Positions 8,046-15,410 of a DNA stretch of 18,979 nucleotides are shown piece after piece. The stretch is from an uncultured Eubacterium sp. (lineage in GTDB: Bacteria > Bacillota > Clostridia > Peptostreptococcales > Anaerovoracaceae), in NCBI GenBank assembly GCA_900542385.1, contig UQNP01000022.1, forward strand, positions 1 through 18,979, given 5' to 3'. The position numbers and the translations under genes were made by a program. Under the pieces are notes generated by a model. It had not been told where the DNA came from and searched no databases. It saw only the letters and a program-made list of their open reading frames with translations. The stretch's first letter is position 1, and each line of letters starts with the position of its first letter.

Positions 8046-9260
8046 TCAGCTCCTGTAATCACCGTTTATCCTGACATAATCGTAGGTCAGATCACATCCC
8101 CACGCTGTAGCGCAGGCTTCTCCCTGATTCATATCTATATTTATTATTATTTCTTCTTCAGACAATATTTCCGACGCTTTTTCCTCGCTGTATTCCTTAT
8201 GTCTTGACCCTTCGCACACAAGTACGCTTCCTTTGGATGAGCTCATCTCCACATCTATATTATCTGCGGAAAAATCCCCATCTGCATATCCTACAGCACA
8301 AAGCACCCTGCCCCAGTTAGCATCCGCTCCAAAAACAGCAGCTTTGAAAAGATCCGATGAGATCACGCTTTTGCTGATCTTCGATGCAGTCTCTTCATCA
8401 GGTGCTCCCGCCACATTGCATTCTATCAGCTTTGTCGCTCCTTCTCCGTCTCGCGCTAACTTCTTTGAAAGATTCACAGTTACCATTGACAATGCCTTCT
8501 TAAAGGTTTCAAAAGCCTGCCCTTCCTGTTTTATCTCACTGTTTTGGGCTTCTCCGTTGGCCAGGACAGCTACAGTATCGTTAGTTGAAGTATCTCCGTC
8601 TATACATATTTGATTATAACTCTTCTTTATATCTTCTTTAAGGGCCTTTTTTAGCATTTCAGAAGATATGCTCACATCCGTCGTAATGAATGAAAGCATA
8701 GTCGCCATATTTGGATTTATCATTCCGCTTCCTTTAGCCGTGCCTCCTATCCTGCACATCTTTCCATCAAGCTCAAATTCAACTGCCGTATATTTAGGAA
8801 CTGTATCGGTAGTCATTATTGCCTCCGATGCCGCTTTTTCCCCTTCGCTGCTGAGCTTATCCACAGCTTCAGGTATGCCATTTTTGAACGGCTCTATAGA
8901 AAGTTCCTGCCCTATGACTCCCGTCGAGCATATGACTACATCCTTTTCATCTATCCCTAAAGCTTCTGCTGTGATCCTGCACGTTTCCTCTGCGATCTCA
9001 ACTCCTCCCGAAGCACAAGTATTGGCGTTGCCGCTATTGCATATTATTGCCATAGCTTTACCGTCGGATATATTCTTTTTCGTTACTGCTATGGGAGCTC
9101 CTTTCACCTTGTTTTTCGTATATACTCCCGCAGCACTGCATAAACTGTCGCTGACTATCAATGCCAGGTCTTTCTTTTCCCTGTCTTTTTTTATACCGCA
9201 CCAGACTCCTGCTGCTTTGAATCCTTTCGGAGCACAAACTCCTCCGTCTATGTACTTCAT
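8046..9260 (-). CDS. argJ: Glutamate N-acetyltransferase / amino-acid acetyltransferase
   Basis: Transfers the acetyl group from N-acetylornithine to glutamate, closing the acetyl cycle of arginine synthesis. Many members also make acetylglutamate from acetyl-CoA. The 404-residue precursor is expected to cut itself between A186 and T187 in [10 protein letters not shown], making T187 the nucleophile of the beta chain. Other family segments are [12 protein letters not shown] (71-82), [22 protein letters not shown], the [11 protein letters not shown] segment, ARDGEGATK and [13 protein letters not shown]. The argC stop is three bases upstream and the ribosome binding site is weak, so translation is probably coupled. 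Whether it is mono- or bifunctional cannot be read here, but no argA is in the operon. Confidence 0.95.
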   Translation of the reverse strand: MKYIDGGVCAPKGFKAAGVWCGIKKDREKKDLALIVSDSLCSAAGVYTKNKVKGAPIAVTKKNISDGKAMAIICNSGNANTCASGGVEIAEETCRITAEALGIDEKDVVICSTGVIGQELSIEPFKNGIPEAVDKLSSEGEKAASEAIMTTDTVPKYTAVEFELDGKMCRIGGTAKGSGMINPNMATMLSFITTDVSISSEMLKKALKEDIKKSYNQICIDGDTSTNDTVAVLANGEAQNSEIKQEGQAFETFKKALSMVTVNLSKKLARDGEGATKLIECNVAGAPDEETASKISKSVISSDLFKAAVFGADANWGRVLCAVGYADGDFSADNIDVEMSSSKGSVLVCEGSRHKEYSEEKASEILSEEEIIINIDMNQGEACATAWGCDLTYDYVRINGDYRS

Positions 9261-9263
9261 ATC

Positions 9264-10190
9264 TTATACCAGTCCTTTCTCTTCATCCAGTCCGAGCATT
9301 ATGTTCATATTCTGTATCGCTGCTCCCGATGCTCCCTTGCCGAGATTGTCATAAAGAGCTACGAGCAATATATTTTCATCATTTCCCGTTACCGTTATAT
9401 TCAGCTTATTGGTTCCCTGAAGCTTATTTGCCGCTATAAATCCGCCGTCATCAAGTGATTCTTTGACCTCTACCATCTTTTGACCTTCATAGTATTCAAA
9501 GAATATTTTCTTCACTTCCGCTACTCCTGCATTTAATCCTTTCACCGGAACAGTAACCTCCATTCCGCTGTAATAATCTGCTACTACGGGTATAAAGGCC
9601 GGAGGAGTTTTCAGTCCGGTCATTGCAACTATTTCAGGAATATGCTTGTGCGACTGAGAGATACCGTACTGTCTCGGACTTTCAAGCTCGTCCTTTTCAC
9701 ATCGCCCGTCACTTTCATATGCAGCTATCATTTTCTTTCCGCCTCCGCTGTATCCGGTAAGAGAAAAAGCGGAAAAGAGATAATCATCACCTGCCAGTCC
9801 GGATTCAATCAGAGGTTTTATGAGCATTATGACTCCTGTCGCATGACATCCGGGAACGGCCACTCTGTTGCTTTCCTTTATCTTTTCCCTCTGTCCTCTG
9901 CAAAGTTCCGGCATGCCGTATACCCATCCGCTGTCTGTCCTGTGCGCAGTCGATGTATCGAGTATCCTGCATTCCGCAGGCGCTGCCGCAGCTATTTCCC
10001 TTGACGCAGAATCCGGAAGGCATAAAAAGGAAATATCGGCTTTTTTTATAAATGACAGCCTTTCCTCCAGATCCTTACGTCTGCTGCTGTCTATTTTGAG
10101 AAGCTCTATATCATCACGTCTGCTGAAATATTCATGTATCTTCAGACCTGTCGTGCCTTCTGCTCCATCTATAAATACTTTATATTTCAT
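9264..10190 (-). CDS. argC: N-acetyl-gamma-glutamyl-phosphate reductase, short type
   Basis: NADPH-dependent reduction of acetylglutamyl phosphate to the semialdehyde, the third step of arginine synthesis. The 308-residue protein has the N-terminal nucleotide fold (VFIDGAEGTTGLKI, residues 5-18), the catalytic cysteine C115 in VAVPGCHATG, SLTGYSGGGK near 146, HKHIPEI near 183 and a C-terminal DNLGKGASGAAIQNMNIM. The length and the start of the fold fit the shorter ArgC type (about 310 residues) rather than the 345-residue type. ATG 10190 is chosen because GGAGG lies six bases upstream; a TTG at 10202 would overlap that site. First gene of argCJBD. Confidence 0.94.
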   Translation of the reverse strand: MKYKVFIDGAEGTTGLKIHEYFSRRDDIELLKIDSSRRKDLEERLSFIKKADISFLCLPDSASREIAAAAPAECRILDTSTAHRTDSGWVYGMPELCRGQREKIKESNRVAVPGCHATGVIMLIKPLIESGLAGDDYLFSAFSLTGYSGGGKKMIAAYESDGRCEKDELESPRQYGISQSHKHIPEIVAMTGLKTPPAFIPVVADYYSGMEVTVPVKGLNAGVAEVKKIFFEYYEGQKMVEVKESLDDGGFIAANKLQGTNKLNITVTGNDENILLVALYDNLGKGASGAAIQNMNIMLGLDEEKGLV

Positions 10191-10208
10191 CTGTTCCTCC
10201 AATGTAGT

Positions 10209-10246
10209 GTTGCATTTTTATGTATATAAAAGCATATTTATTCATA
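10209..10246 (-). promoter_or_regulatory. Two tandem ARG boxes (ArgR/AhrC operator)
   Basis: On the minus strand, TATGAATAAATATGCTTT (10246-10229) and TATACATAAAAATGCAAC (10226-10209) are each 18 bases and are separated by two bases. Both are close to the AhrC box as I recall it, CATGAATAAAAATTCAAG, and paired boxes 2-3 bp apart are the usual ArgR/AhrC arrangement. They lie just downstream of the predicted start site, ideal for arginine-dependent repression of argCJBD. Confidence 0.7.
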
Positions 10247-10255
10247 TTAGGTTTT

Positions 10256-10284
10256 ATAATACACCAGCTTTGATACAATTTCAA
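10256..10284 (-). promoter_or_regulatory. Predicted sigma-A promoter of argCJBD
   Basis: Minus-strand -35 TTGAAA (10284-10279) and -10 TATTAT (10261-10256) are spaced by 17 bases. The start is expected near 10249, directly before the ARG boxes. The -35 box begins only 14 bases past the sigE stop codon. I see no terminator in between, so some readthrough from spoIIGA-sigE is possible. Confidence 0.65.
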
Positions 10285-10298
10285 TATTTTTCGCTAAA

Positions 10299-11024
10299 TT
10301 AACCCAATTTTTTTATCTCACTTTGAAGCCTGCCTATTATCTTTTTTTCAAGTCTTGAAATATACGACTGTGATATTCCCATAAAGTCGGCCACTTCTTT
10401 CTGGGTCATCTCCTTTCCGCCTGCAAGGCCGAATCTCATTTCAACTATTTCTCTCTCCCTTACGCTTAATTTTCCCATGGCGTAACCGAGAAGTTTTCTG
10501 TTCACTTCATCTTCAATGTGGTCATATATCTCATCATTTTCAGTCCCAAGTATATCTGAAAGCAGCAGCTCATTCCCGTCCCAGTCCACATTGAGCGGTT
10601 CATCCAGCGAAACTTCTCCCTTGATCTTATTGTTTCTTCTTAAATACATCAGTATCTCATTTTCTATACACCTGGAAGCATAGGTTGCAAGCTTTATGTT
10701 TTTTTCTATTTTAAACGTATTCACAGCTTTTATCAGTCCTATGGTGCCTATGGATATCAGGTCCTCCACATTTACTCCCGCATTCTCAAATTTTCTCGCT
10801 ATGTATACGACAAGTCTAAGATTGTGCTCAATCAGAATATTTCTGGCTTCCTTGCTTCCCTTCATAAATTCAATGACTGTCTTCTGTTCTTCTTCCGCTG
10901 AAAGAGGCGGAGGCAGCGTATCGTTTCCTCCTATGTAAAACAATCCGCATCGCGGTTTTTTTCTCTTAAAGCCAATTCTCACAGCAACTTTTTCGATAAG
11001 ACTACTCAAAATTTTCAACAGCAT
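10299..11024 (-). CDS. sigE: RNA polymerase sporulation sigma factor sigma-E (pro-form)
   Basis: Early mother-cell sigma factor. The 241-residue protein matches B. subtilis pro-sigma-E closely: [13 protein letters not shown] near residue 30, [78 protein letters not shown] and the region 4 helix [20 protein letters not shown]. The first 29 residues are amphipathic and basic, the inhibitory pro-sequence; by alignment SpoIIGA would cut near F29-Y30. The ATG at 11024 is chosen for AAGGGGG upstream; a GTG at 11048 has no such site. It lies 24 bases after spoIIGA, its activating protease, in one operon. Confidence 0.96.
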   Translation of the reverse strand: MLLKILSSLIEKVAVRIGFKRKKPRCGLFYIGGNDTLPPPLSAEEEQKTVIEFMKGSKEARNILIEHNLRLVVYIARKFENAGVNVEDLISIGTIGLIKAVNTFKIEKNIKLATYASRCIENEILMYLRRNNKIKGEVSLDEPLNVDWDGNELLLSDILGTENDEIYDHIEDEVNRKLLGYAMGKLSVREREIVEMRFGLAGGKEMTQKEVADFMGISQSYISRLEKKIIGRLQSEIKKLG

Positions 11025-11048
11025 TTTCGTTCCCCCTTTGCAAAACAC

Positions 11049-11903
11049 TCACATACTGCATATCATATCCCGGGAAAGGAGCAGGCCGCACTCTATGCCT
11101 GTTTCCATCCTATCGGTCACCTTAAAATCACCATCTCCTTTTGCAACTGCACATCTGCTGCATTTTCTGCCGTTAAGCATCATATAATCTATTCGTACAG
11201 CTTCAAGAATCCCTCTTGATTTCACTGTTTCATAGGGAATCACGCAGATTCTTTCCAATTTTACAGCCCCTGAAGTCTCTAACCTTTTCCAAAGCTCATC
11301 AGAAGCTACCGCTACAGACAGACCTCTCACAGGCTCTTTTAAAGAATTTCCTGTATCAAGAAAGGCTTTTACATCAAACACCATATTTTCAATATGTATC
11401 ACTGCATCAAACACATGCTCTCTGTAGAACTTACGCCTTGAAACAGCTTCAACTGTCTTCTTTGCTGCAAACAGCGATATACCTGTAAAAAGCGCCAGCA
11501 TTCCCGCCTTCATATCCCCGGTGTATATTCCGGTCATAGTATACATACCGCTGTTTTTCGTGATCAAAAGCAGCGCCATCGTTATTCCGCCCATGGAATA
11601 CGTAACAAGTATGAAAACGATGACTTTTTTCCACAGGATATTTTTGCCTAAAACCAAAAAACAAACAAAAAAAGCAAATCCTGCTTCGGCAGCCGCCGCC
11701 AGTTCCATAACTGCGGGAATGAATATAACGAATGAAAAAGCTCCGCACATAACACTTCCCAGCGCTATTTTAATCTTTCCCTTCCCGCTGAATACGTATC
11801 CTCTGCTGCCAAAGAGCTTTTCCGATATCAAGGCGGTAATATAAAGTATCACTCCTCCCATAACGGCGTTTTCCGCAAACAGTATCTCTCCGTACACATT
11901 CAT
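11049..11903 (-). CDS. spoIIGA: Sporulation sigma-E processing peptidase SpoIIGA
   Basis: Septal membrane aspartic protease that activates pro-sigma-E in the mother cell after a signal from SpoIIR made in the forespore. The 284-residue protein starts MNVYGEILFAENAVMGGVIL, followed by roughly five hydrophobic segments within residues 1-150. A cytoplasmic C-terminal protease domain carries the active-site motif FLDTGNSL, with D183 by my count, the same number as the catalytic Asp of the B. subtilis protein. Later motifs are VIPYETVKSRGIL and the truncated-looking end LLLSRDMICSM. ATG 11903 has GGGAGG upstream; an ATG at 11930 would add nine unrelated residues. Sequence identity in this family is usually low, so the sigE neighbour is important support. 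Confidence 0.9.
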   Translation of the reverse strand: MNVYGEILFAENAVMGGVILYITALISEKLFGSRGYVFSGKGKIKIALGSVMCGAFSFVIFIPAVMELAAAAEAGFAFFVCFLVLGKNILWKKVIVFILVTYSMGGITMALLLITKNSGMYTMTGIYTGDMKAGMLALFTGISLFAAKKTVEAVSRRKFYREHVFDAVIHIENMVFDVKAFLDTGNSLKEPVRGLSVAVASDELWKRLETSGAVKLERICVIPYETVKSRGILEAVRIDYMMLNGRKCSRCAVAKGDGDFKVTDRMETGIECGLLLSRDMICSM

Positions 11904-11941
11904 TTGTATTTCCTCCCGGAGCATTTCCAATGATAATGAAG

Positions 11942-11975
11942 ATTATATATTCAGCGCCGCGCGCAATTTGTCATA
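11942..11975 (-). promoter_or_regulatory. Candidate spoIIG promoter with Spo0A-like box
   Basis: Minus strand: -10 TATAAT (11947-11942), and ATGACA (11974-11969) as a -35-like box 21 bases upstream. This overlaps TTTGTCATA on the plus strand (11967-11975), 7 of 9 to the 0A box TTTGTCGAA as I recall it. The B. subtilis spoIIG promoter also has an over-long spacer and 0A boxes overlapping its -35 region. The match is suggestive only. Confidence 0.4.
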
Positions 11976-11993
11976 AACGGTAGCGAAAACAAA

Positions 11994-12019
11994 AAGACTT
12001 CGGATTTTTCCGAAGTCTT
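11994..12019 (-). terminator. Rho-independent terminator of infC-rpmI-rplT
   Basis: AAGACTTCGGA and TCCGAAGTCTT form an 11-bp perfect stem with a four-base loop. On the minus strand it is followed by TTTGTTTT. It lies about 30 bases beyond the rplT stop and separates the ribosomal operon from spoIIGA. Confidence 0.88.
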
Positions 12020-12048
12020 GATTTTGATTCAAATATTTATTTCGATTT

Positions 12049-12402
12049 CTACAGAGCTTTCTTTGCAGTATCGCAAAGTTTAGCAAATGCGGCCGGATCA
12101 TGGATCGCCAGCTCTGACAGCATCTTTCTGTTGATATCTATGTTCGACTTTTTCAGTCCATCGATCAATCTGCTGTAAGAAATATCGTTGAGTCTTGCTG
12201 CAGCGTTTATTCTTGCTATCCACAGTTTTCTGTATTCTCTCTTCTTGTTCTTTCTTCCTACATATGCTGAACGAAGAGCTCTCATCGTTGCAGGCTTAGC
12301 GGCCCTGTAAGTCTTGCTCTTAGCGCCGTAGTAGCCTTTAGCCATTTTTAAAACTTTTTTATGTCTCTTGTGTGCATTCAAACCTTTTTTTACTCTTGCC
12401 AT
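12049..12402 (-). CDS. rplT: 50S ribosomal protein L20
   Basis: Early-assembly 23S rRNA-binding protein of the large subunit. The 117-residue length is standard, and the sequence is diagnostic: [61 protein letters not shown] and [26 protein letters not shown] overlaps the rpmI stop and positions the ATG. It is the last gene of infC-rpmI-rplT. In B. subtilis L20 represses this operon by promoting termination in the infC leader; the leader here has the parts for the same control. Confidence 0.98.
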   Translation of the reverse strand: MARVKKGLNAHKRHKKVLKMAKGYYGAKSKTYRAAKPATMRALRSAYVGRKNKKREYRKLWIARINAAARLNDISYSRLIDGLKKSNIDINRKMLSELAIHDPAAFAKLCDTAKKAL

Positions 12403-12415
12403 TTCTCTGCCCTCC

Positions 12416-12616
12416 TTACTTGCTTAATACCGCTTTTATTCTCTTTAAATCAGCGCTCGTCAGAGTCGTTGCCTTTCTGAGGCCTCTCTTCCTCTTCTGG
12501 CTCTTCTTAGTAAGAATATGGCTCTTGTATGCTTTATTTCTCTTAACTTTGCCCGATCCCGTTATCTTGAATCTTTTGCACGCGCCTCTGTGAGACTTCA
12601 TCTTCTGCTTTGCCAT
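12416..12616 (-). CDS. rpmI: 50S ribosomal protein L35
   Basis: Small basic large-subunit protein of 66 residues, a standard length. [42 protein letters not shown] and the C-terminal DLKRIKAVL are characteristic. AGGAGGA at 12630-12624 precedes the ATG. It lies 34 bases after infC and 13 bases before rplT, so it is translated from the shared transcript. Confidence 0.97.
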   Translation of the reverse strand: MAKQKMKSHRGACKRFKITGSGKVKRNKAYKSHILTKKSQKRKRGLRKATTLTSADLKRIKAVLSK

Positions 12617-12650
12617 GATATGTTCCTCCTAATAGTTTATTTATTCATGC

Positions 12651-13166
12651 TTACTTGTCAGTCTTCGGTGTAAGTATCATAGTAAGACTTCTGCCCTCAA
12701 ACTTAGGCTTCTTATCCATTTCACCCACATCGGAAACAGCTTCGGCAAATTTATTCATAACGTCCATGCCTTTAGCGACATAATCCTTTTCTCTGCCTCT
12801 GAATCTCAGGCTCACCTTCAGTTTATCCCCATCTTTTAAGAACTTTGAGCCGGTCTTTGCCTTTACCATTATATCATGATCTTCTATAAAGGTAGAAAGC
12901 CTTATTTCCTTTACCTGGGTAGTCTTCTGTTTTTTCTTCGCTTCCTTCTCCTTCTTCTGCAGCTCATACTTATACTTTCCGTAATCAAGTATCTTGCATA
13001 CAGGAGGATTTGCTTTCGGCGAAATGCAGACCAGATCGAGTTTTTTCTCCTCAGACATAGCCAGAGCCTCGTCTCTGCTCATGATGCCTATCTGAGCGCC
13101 GTCTGTATCGATAACTCTCAGTTCCTTTGCACGAATTTCTTCGTTTATCATCGCTTCCCTGCTAAT
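12651..13166 (-). CDS. infC: Translation initiation factor IF-3 with an ATT start
   Basis: Binds the 30S subunit, blocks premature 50S joining and proofreads start codons. The protein has the IF-3 N-domain (INEEIRAKELRVIDTDGAQIG, here interrupted for length: INEEIRAK then ELRVIDTDGAQIG), the lysine-rich linker DYGKYKYELQKKEKEAKKKQ and the C-domain VKEIRLSTFIEDHD through MILTPK. The ATG at 13151 would start at INEE. In frame upstream, ATT at 13166-13164 has GGAGG nine bases before it and yields (M)SREAMINEEIR, which aligns with the B. subtilis start MISKDFIINEGIR. I therefore choose ATT (171 residues). A non-canonical AUU start for infC is known in E. coli and Bacillus and lets IF-3 limit its own synthesis. 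Confidence 0.93.
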   Translation of the reverse strand: MSREAMINEEIRAKELRVIDTDGAQIGIMSRDEALAMSEEKKLDLVCISPKANPPVCKILDYGKYKYELQKKEKEAKKKQKTTQVKEIRLSTFIEDHDIMVKAKTGSKFLKDGDKLKVSLRFRGREKDYVAKGMDVMNKFAEAVSDVGEMDKKPKFEGRSLTMILTPKTDK

Positions 13167-13180
13167 TTTCCTACACCTCC

Positions 13181-13215
13181 AAAAAACTAAAAAAGCGGAT
13201 ATGAGTTATCCGCTT
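13181..13215 (-). terminator. Leader terminator (attenuator) upstream of infC
   Basis: AAGCGGATA and TATCCGCTT form a 9-bp stem with a five-base loop (13193-13215), followed on the minus strand by TTTTAGTTTTTT. It ends right before the infC ribosome binding site GGAGG (13180-13176), so it must be bypassed for expression. Confidence 0.85.
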
Positions 13216-13352
13216 CAATTCATTTCCGTCATTCACCGCAGCAAAGACAGCATCACGTTACCGCAAAACTGACATACACGGCAAAATCCTGATTATTAAC
13301 CTAAGCAGCCGAAGCCCTAAGGTGAGAAGCGGATTACTTCTTCTTTATTACT
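13182..13352 (-). ncRNA. infC operon leader, probable L20-type attenuator
   Basis: The predicted transcript start is near 13352, leaving about 185 bases before the infC ATT codon. Near its 5' end ATCCGCTTC (13334-13326) is exactly complementary to GAAGCGGAT (13216-13208), the 5' arm of the terminator at 13193-13215. Pairing the first two would break the terminator, which gives an antiterminator/terminator switch with about 110 bases between the arms. This matches the architecture known for the B. subtilis infC leader, where L20 favours termination. I did not identify the L20 binding site itself. Confidence 0.7.
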
Positions 13353-13358
13353 TGTGTA

Positions 13359-13387
13359 AATATACCATAAGACGCGATGCAAATCAA
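13359..13387 (-). promoter_or_regulatory. Predicted sigma-A promoter of infC-rpmI-rplT
   Basis: Minus-strand -35 TTGATT (13387-13382) and -10 TATATT (13364-13359) are 17 bases apart, with TGG directly before the -10 box (extended -10). It begins 24 bases after the trxA stop. No trxA terminator is apparent between them. Confidence 0.65.
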
Positions 13388-13410
13388 GTCTTTTTTATCC
13401 TCAAAGTGCG

Positions 13411-13722
13411 CTAAATGCCTAAAACTTTCAGCATTTCTTCTTTAGAACGCAGACCGACCAGAGTGTCCGAAACCTCACCGTCTTTAAATACCATGAGAGT
13501 AGGTATACTGGTTATGCCGTAATGAAGCGCAAGCGCCTGCTCTTCATCCACATTAACTTTTCCGATCTTGACATTGTCATATTCCTGCGCTATTTCATCC
13601 AGCACAGGGCCCTGCATCTGGCACGGACCGCACCATGCCGCCCAGAAATCCAGAAGGACACTTCCCTTCGCTTCTTTTACTTCCTTATCAAAATTATCTT
13701 TTGTTATCTTTACAATATCCAT
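13411..13722 (-). CDS. trxA: Thioredoxin
   Basis: Cytosolic dithiol-disulfide oxidoreductase. The 103-residue protein is a complete single thioredoxin fold. VLLDFWAAWCGPCQMQGPVLDEIA carries the CGPC active site at about residues 31-34 (shown in family form WCGPC), followed by VKIGKVNVDEEQALALHYGI and the cis-proline segment SIPTLMVFKDGEV, with the C-terminal helix RSKEEMLKVLGI. GGAGGT precedes the ATG. It stands alone on the minus strand, divergent from the sigma-54 activator gene and upstream of the infC leader. It supplies electrons to ribonucleotide reductase and general disulfide repair; no specific partner is visible here. Confidence 0.96.
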   Translation of the reverse strand: MDIVKITKDNFDKEVKEAKGSVLLDFWAAWCGPCQMQGPVLDEIAQEYDNVKIGKVNVDEEQALALHYGITSIPTLMVFKDGEVSDTLVGLRSKEEMLKVLGI

Positions 13723-13779
13723 ATCACACCTCCATGTATCATATATTTCCCTGCATATAATTTAATATCCTTAATTATA

Positions 13780-13807
13780 ATATTACACGCTCAAACTGGA
13801 CTGTCAA
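13780..13807 (-). promoter_or_regulatory. Predicted sigma-A promoter of trxA
   Basis: Minus-strand TTGACA (13807-13802) is followed after 16 bases by TAATAT (13785-13780); TATTAT with a 19-base spacer is an alternative -10 box. It lies about 58 bases upstream of the trxA start. Confidence 0.55.
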
Positions 13808-13834
13808 GGTAAATTTTCTCTTTTCTCACCTTTC

Positions 13835-13863
13835 TTGTAAATAATTACTTTTACTTGTATAAT
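13835..13863 (+). promoter_or_regulatory. Predicted sigma-A promoter of the sigma-54 activator gene
   Basis: TTGTAA (13835-13840) and a perfect TATAAT (13858-13863) are spaced by 17 bases. The start is expected near 13870, giving a short leader of about 29 bases to the GTG start. It is divergent from the trxA promoter with roughly 27 bases between the two -35 boxes. Confidence 0.7.
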
Positions 13864-13898
13864 ATAATGTAGTGTTTTTACAGCAAAGGAGGATAACC

Positions 13899-15284
13899 GT
13901 GGATAAACTTTCCGGACATATTGCCTTAAAAGATCTTCTCCCTATACTTGACGGCATCAGCGATGCTGTATTTATAGACAACGGAGAAGGCAGATGCCTG
14001 TGGTGCAACAGCACCTGTGAAGATCTTTATGATATCTCCGTTTCAGATATAAGGGGAAAATCTGTAGATGAACTGGAGAAAAAAGGCATTTTCACACCTT
14101 CAGTCACACGACGTGTCCTTGATGAAAAAAGAGAGATAACAATACTTCATGAAAACAAATACGGCAAAAAACTTCTGACTACAGGAACGCCTATCTTTGA
14201 CGATACCGGCAAAATCTCTCTCATACTGACCACATCGAGAGATATAACACGACTTACTGAAGATGAAGAAAAATCAAAATCCGCCTCTAATACTATGATA
14301 AGCATGAGCGCCATCACAAACACCTATTCTCCAGACAGCGGGATCATAGCAAACAGCACCCCTATGAGAAATGTCATGATGCTTACCAAAAGACTTGCAT
14401 CGGTAAATTCCACTGTTCTGATAACAGGTGAATCGGGAGTGGGAAAGGGAATGATAGCTAAAATACTTCACGAAGAAGGCAACCGATGCGACAAACCTTT
14501 TGTAACGGTAAACTGCGGTGCGATACCGGAAAATCTTATAGAATCAGAACTCTTCGGATATGTCGCCGGTGCTTTTACAGGATCCCGCGCCGAAGGCAAG
14601 CAGGGTCTTTTCGAAGTAGCTCAGAACGGTACTATATTCCTCGATGAAATCTCAGAGCTTCCTTTAAATCTTCAGGTAAAACTTCTCAGAGTCATACAGG
14701 AACGCGAAATAACGCCTGTAGGCGGCATAAAACCAATACCTATAAATGTAAGGATAGTATCAGCCACCAATAAAAACCTCATGGAACTCGTACGAGAAGG
14801 AAAATTCAGAGAAGACCTTTACTACAGACTGAATGTAGTTCCTATCAACGTACCGCCTCTTAGAGACAGACCGGAAGATATACTTCCTCTCATACAGACC
14901 AACCTGGCTAAATACAACGAACATCTTCATGAAAGCAAAACTATAAGTTCCGAAGTCCTCGCAGTACTGCTTAAATATCAGTGGCCCGGAAACATAAGAG
15001 AACTTCAGAATATAATAGAGCGCCTTATAATAACGACCAACGAAGACGTGATAACAGAAGAAAATCTTCCTATATTTATAAAACAGGAAGCGGAAACCAA
15101 TGCAAATATGAATACAGATCTTTCCCTTTCCGCTGCTATGGCAAAAGCCGAAAAAGACATACTTCAGGAAGCTCTTTCAAATTATAAATCTACAAGAGCT
15201 ATGGCCAAAGTACTGCAAGTAAGTCAACCGACTATCGTCAGAAAGCTTCACAAATACGGTCTTTCAAACACTCCTGCCGACTGA
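13899..15284 (+). CDS. Sigma-54-dependent transcriptional activator, PAS-AAA+-HTH
   Basis: Enhancer-binding protein that uses ATP to open promoters held by sigma-54 polymerase. Of 461 residues, about 12-120 are a PAS sensor (ILDGISDAVFIDNGEGRCLW, then GKSVDEL and TRDIT-like SRDITRL). Residues 150-390 are the AAA+ domain: Walker A GESGVGKG (177-184), GAFTGS (224-229, the sigma-54 contact loop, with Ser for the usual final Ala), Walker B TIFLDE (245-250), and FREDLYYRLNV (303-313). Residues 425-455 form a Fis/TyrR-type helix-turn-helix (STRAMAKVLQVSQPTIVRKL). The start is GTG 13899 with AAAGGAGG at 13885-13892; an ATG at 13872 precedes that site. It probably drives the two downstream genes; the ligand sensed by PAS is unknown. 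Confidence 0.93.
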   Translation: MDKLSGHIALKDLLPILDGISDAVFIDNGEGRCLWCNSTCEDLYDISVSDIRGKSVDELEKKGIFTPSVTRRVLDEKREITILHENKYGKKLLTTGTPIFDDTGKISLILTTSRDITRLTEDEEKSKSASNTMISMSAITNTYSPDSGIIANSTPMRNVMMLTKRLASVNSTVLITGESGVGKGMIAKILHEEGNRCDKPFVTVNCGAIPENLIESELFGYVAGAFTGSRAEGKQGLFEVAQNGTIFLDEISELPLNLQVKLLRVIQEREITPVGGIKPIPINVRIVSATNKNLMELVREGKFREDLYYRLNVVPINVPPLRDRPEDILPLIQTNLAKYNEHLHESKTISSEVLAVLLKYQWPGNIRELQNIIERLIITTNEDVITEENLPIFIKQEAETNANMNTDLSLSAAMAKAEKDILQEALSNYKSTRAMAKVLQVSQPTIVRKLHKYGLSNTPAD

Positions 15285-15315
15285 CGCACATACGACTTTC
15301 AAAACACTTTTTTGC

Positions 15316-15350
15316 GATACAAAAACGTATCAGCGATACAATTTTGTATC
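15316..15350. promoter_or_regulatory. Two adjacent activator-binding palindromes (UAS)
   Basis: GATACAAAAACGTATC (15316-15331) and GATACAATTTTGTATC (15335-15350) share the arms GATAC/GTATC. Their centres are 19 bp apart, close to two helical turns, so both would face the same side of the DNA. Both are preceded by GC. They are the best candidates for the binding sites of the activator encoded just upstream (inference). Confidence 0.7.
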
Positions 15351-15410
15351 AAGTCTTACAAACAAGCGTTTTTAACCGATAATATGTGTTAATTTTTATA
15401 CAATCCTTTA

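Noticed and set aside
8668..9354. 228-codon plus-strand open frame opposite argJ and argC
   Set aside because: It lies antisense to clearly conserved ArgJ sequence, crosses the argC-argJ junction and has no start signal; its Ser/Pro/Phe-rich product is typical of an antisense shadow.
13326..13341. GAAGCGGATTACTTC as a local hairpin or operator
   Set aside because: Its short self-pairing is weak, whereas its nine-base match to the terminator arm gives a better explanation as an antiterminator.
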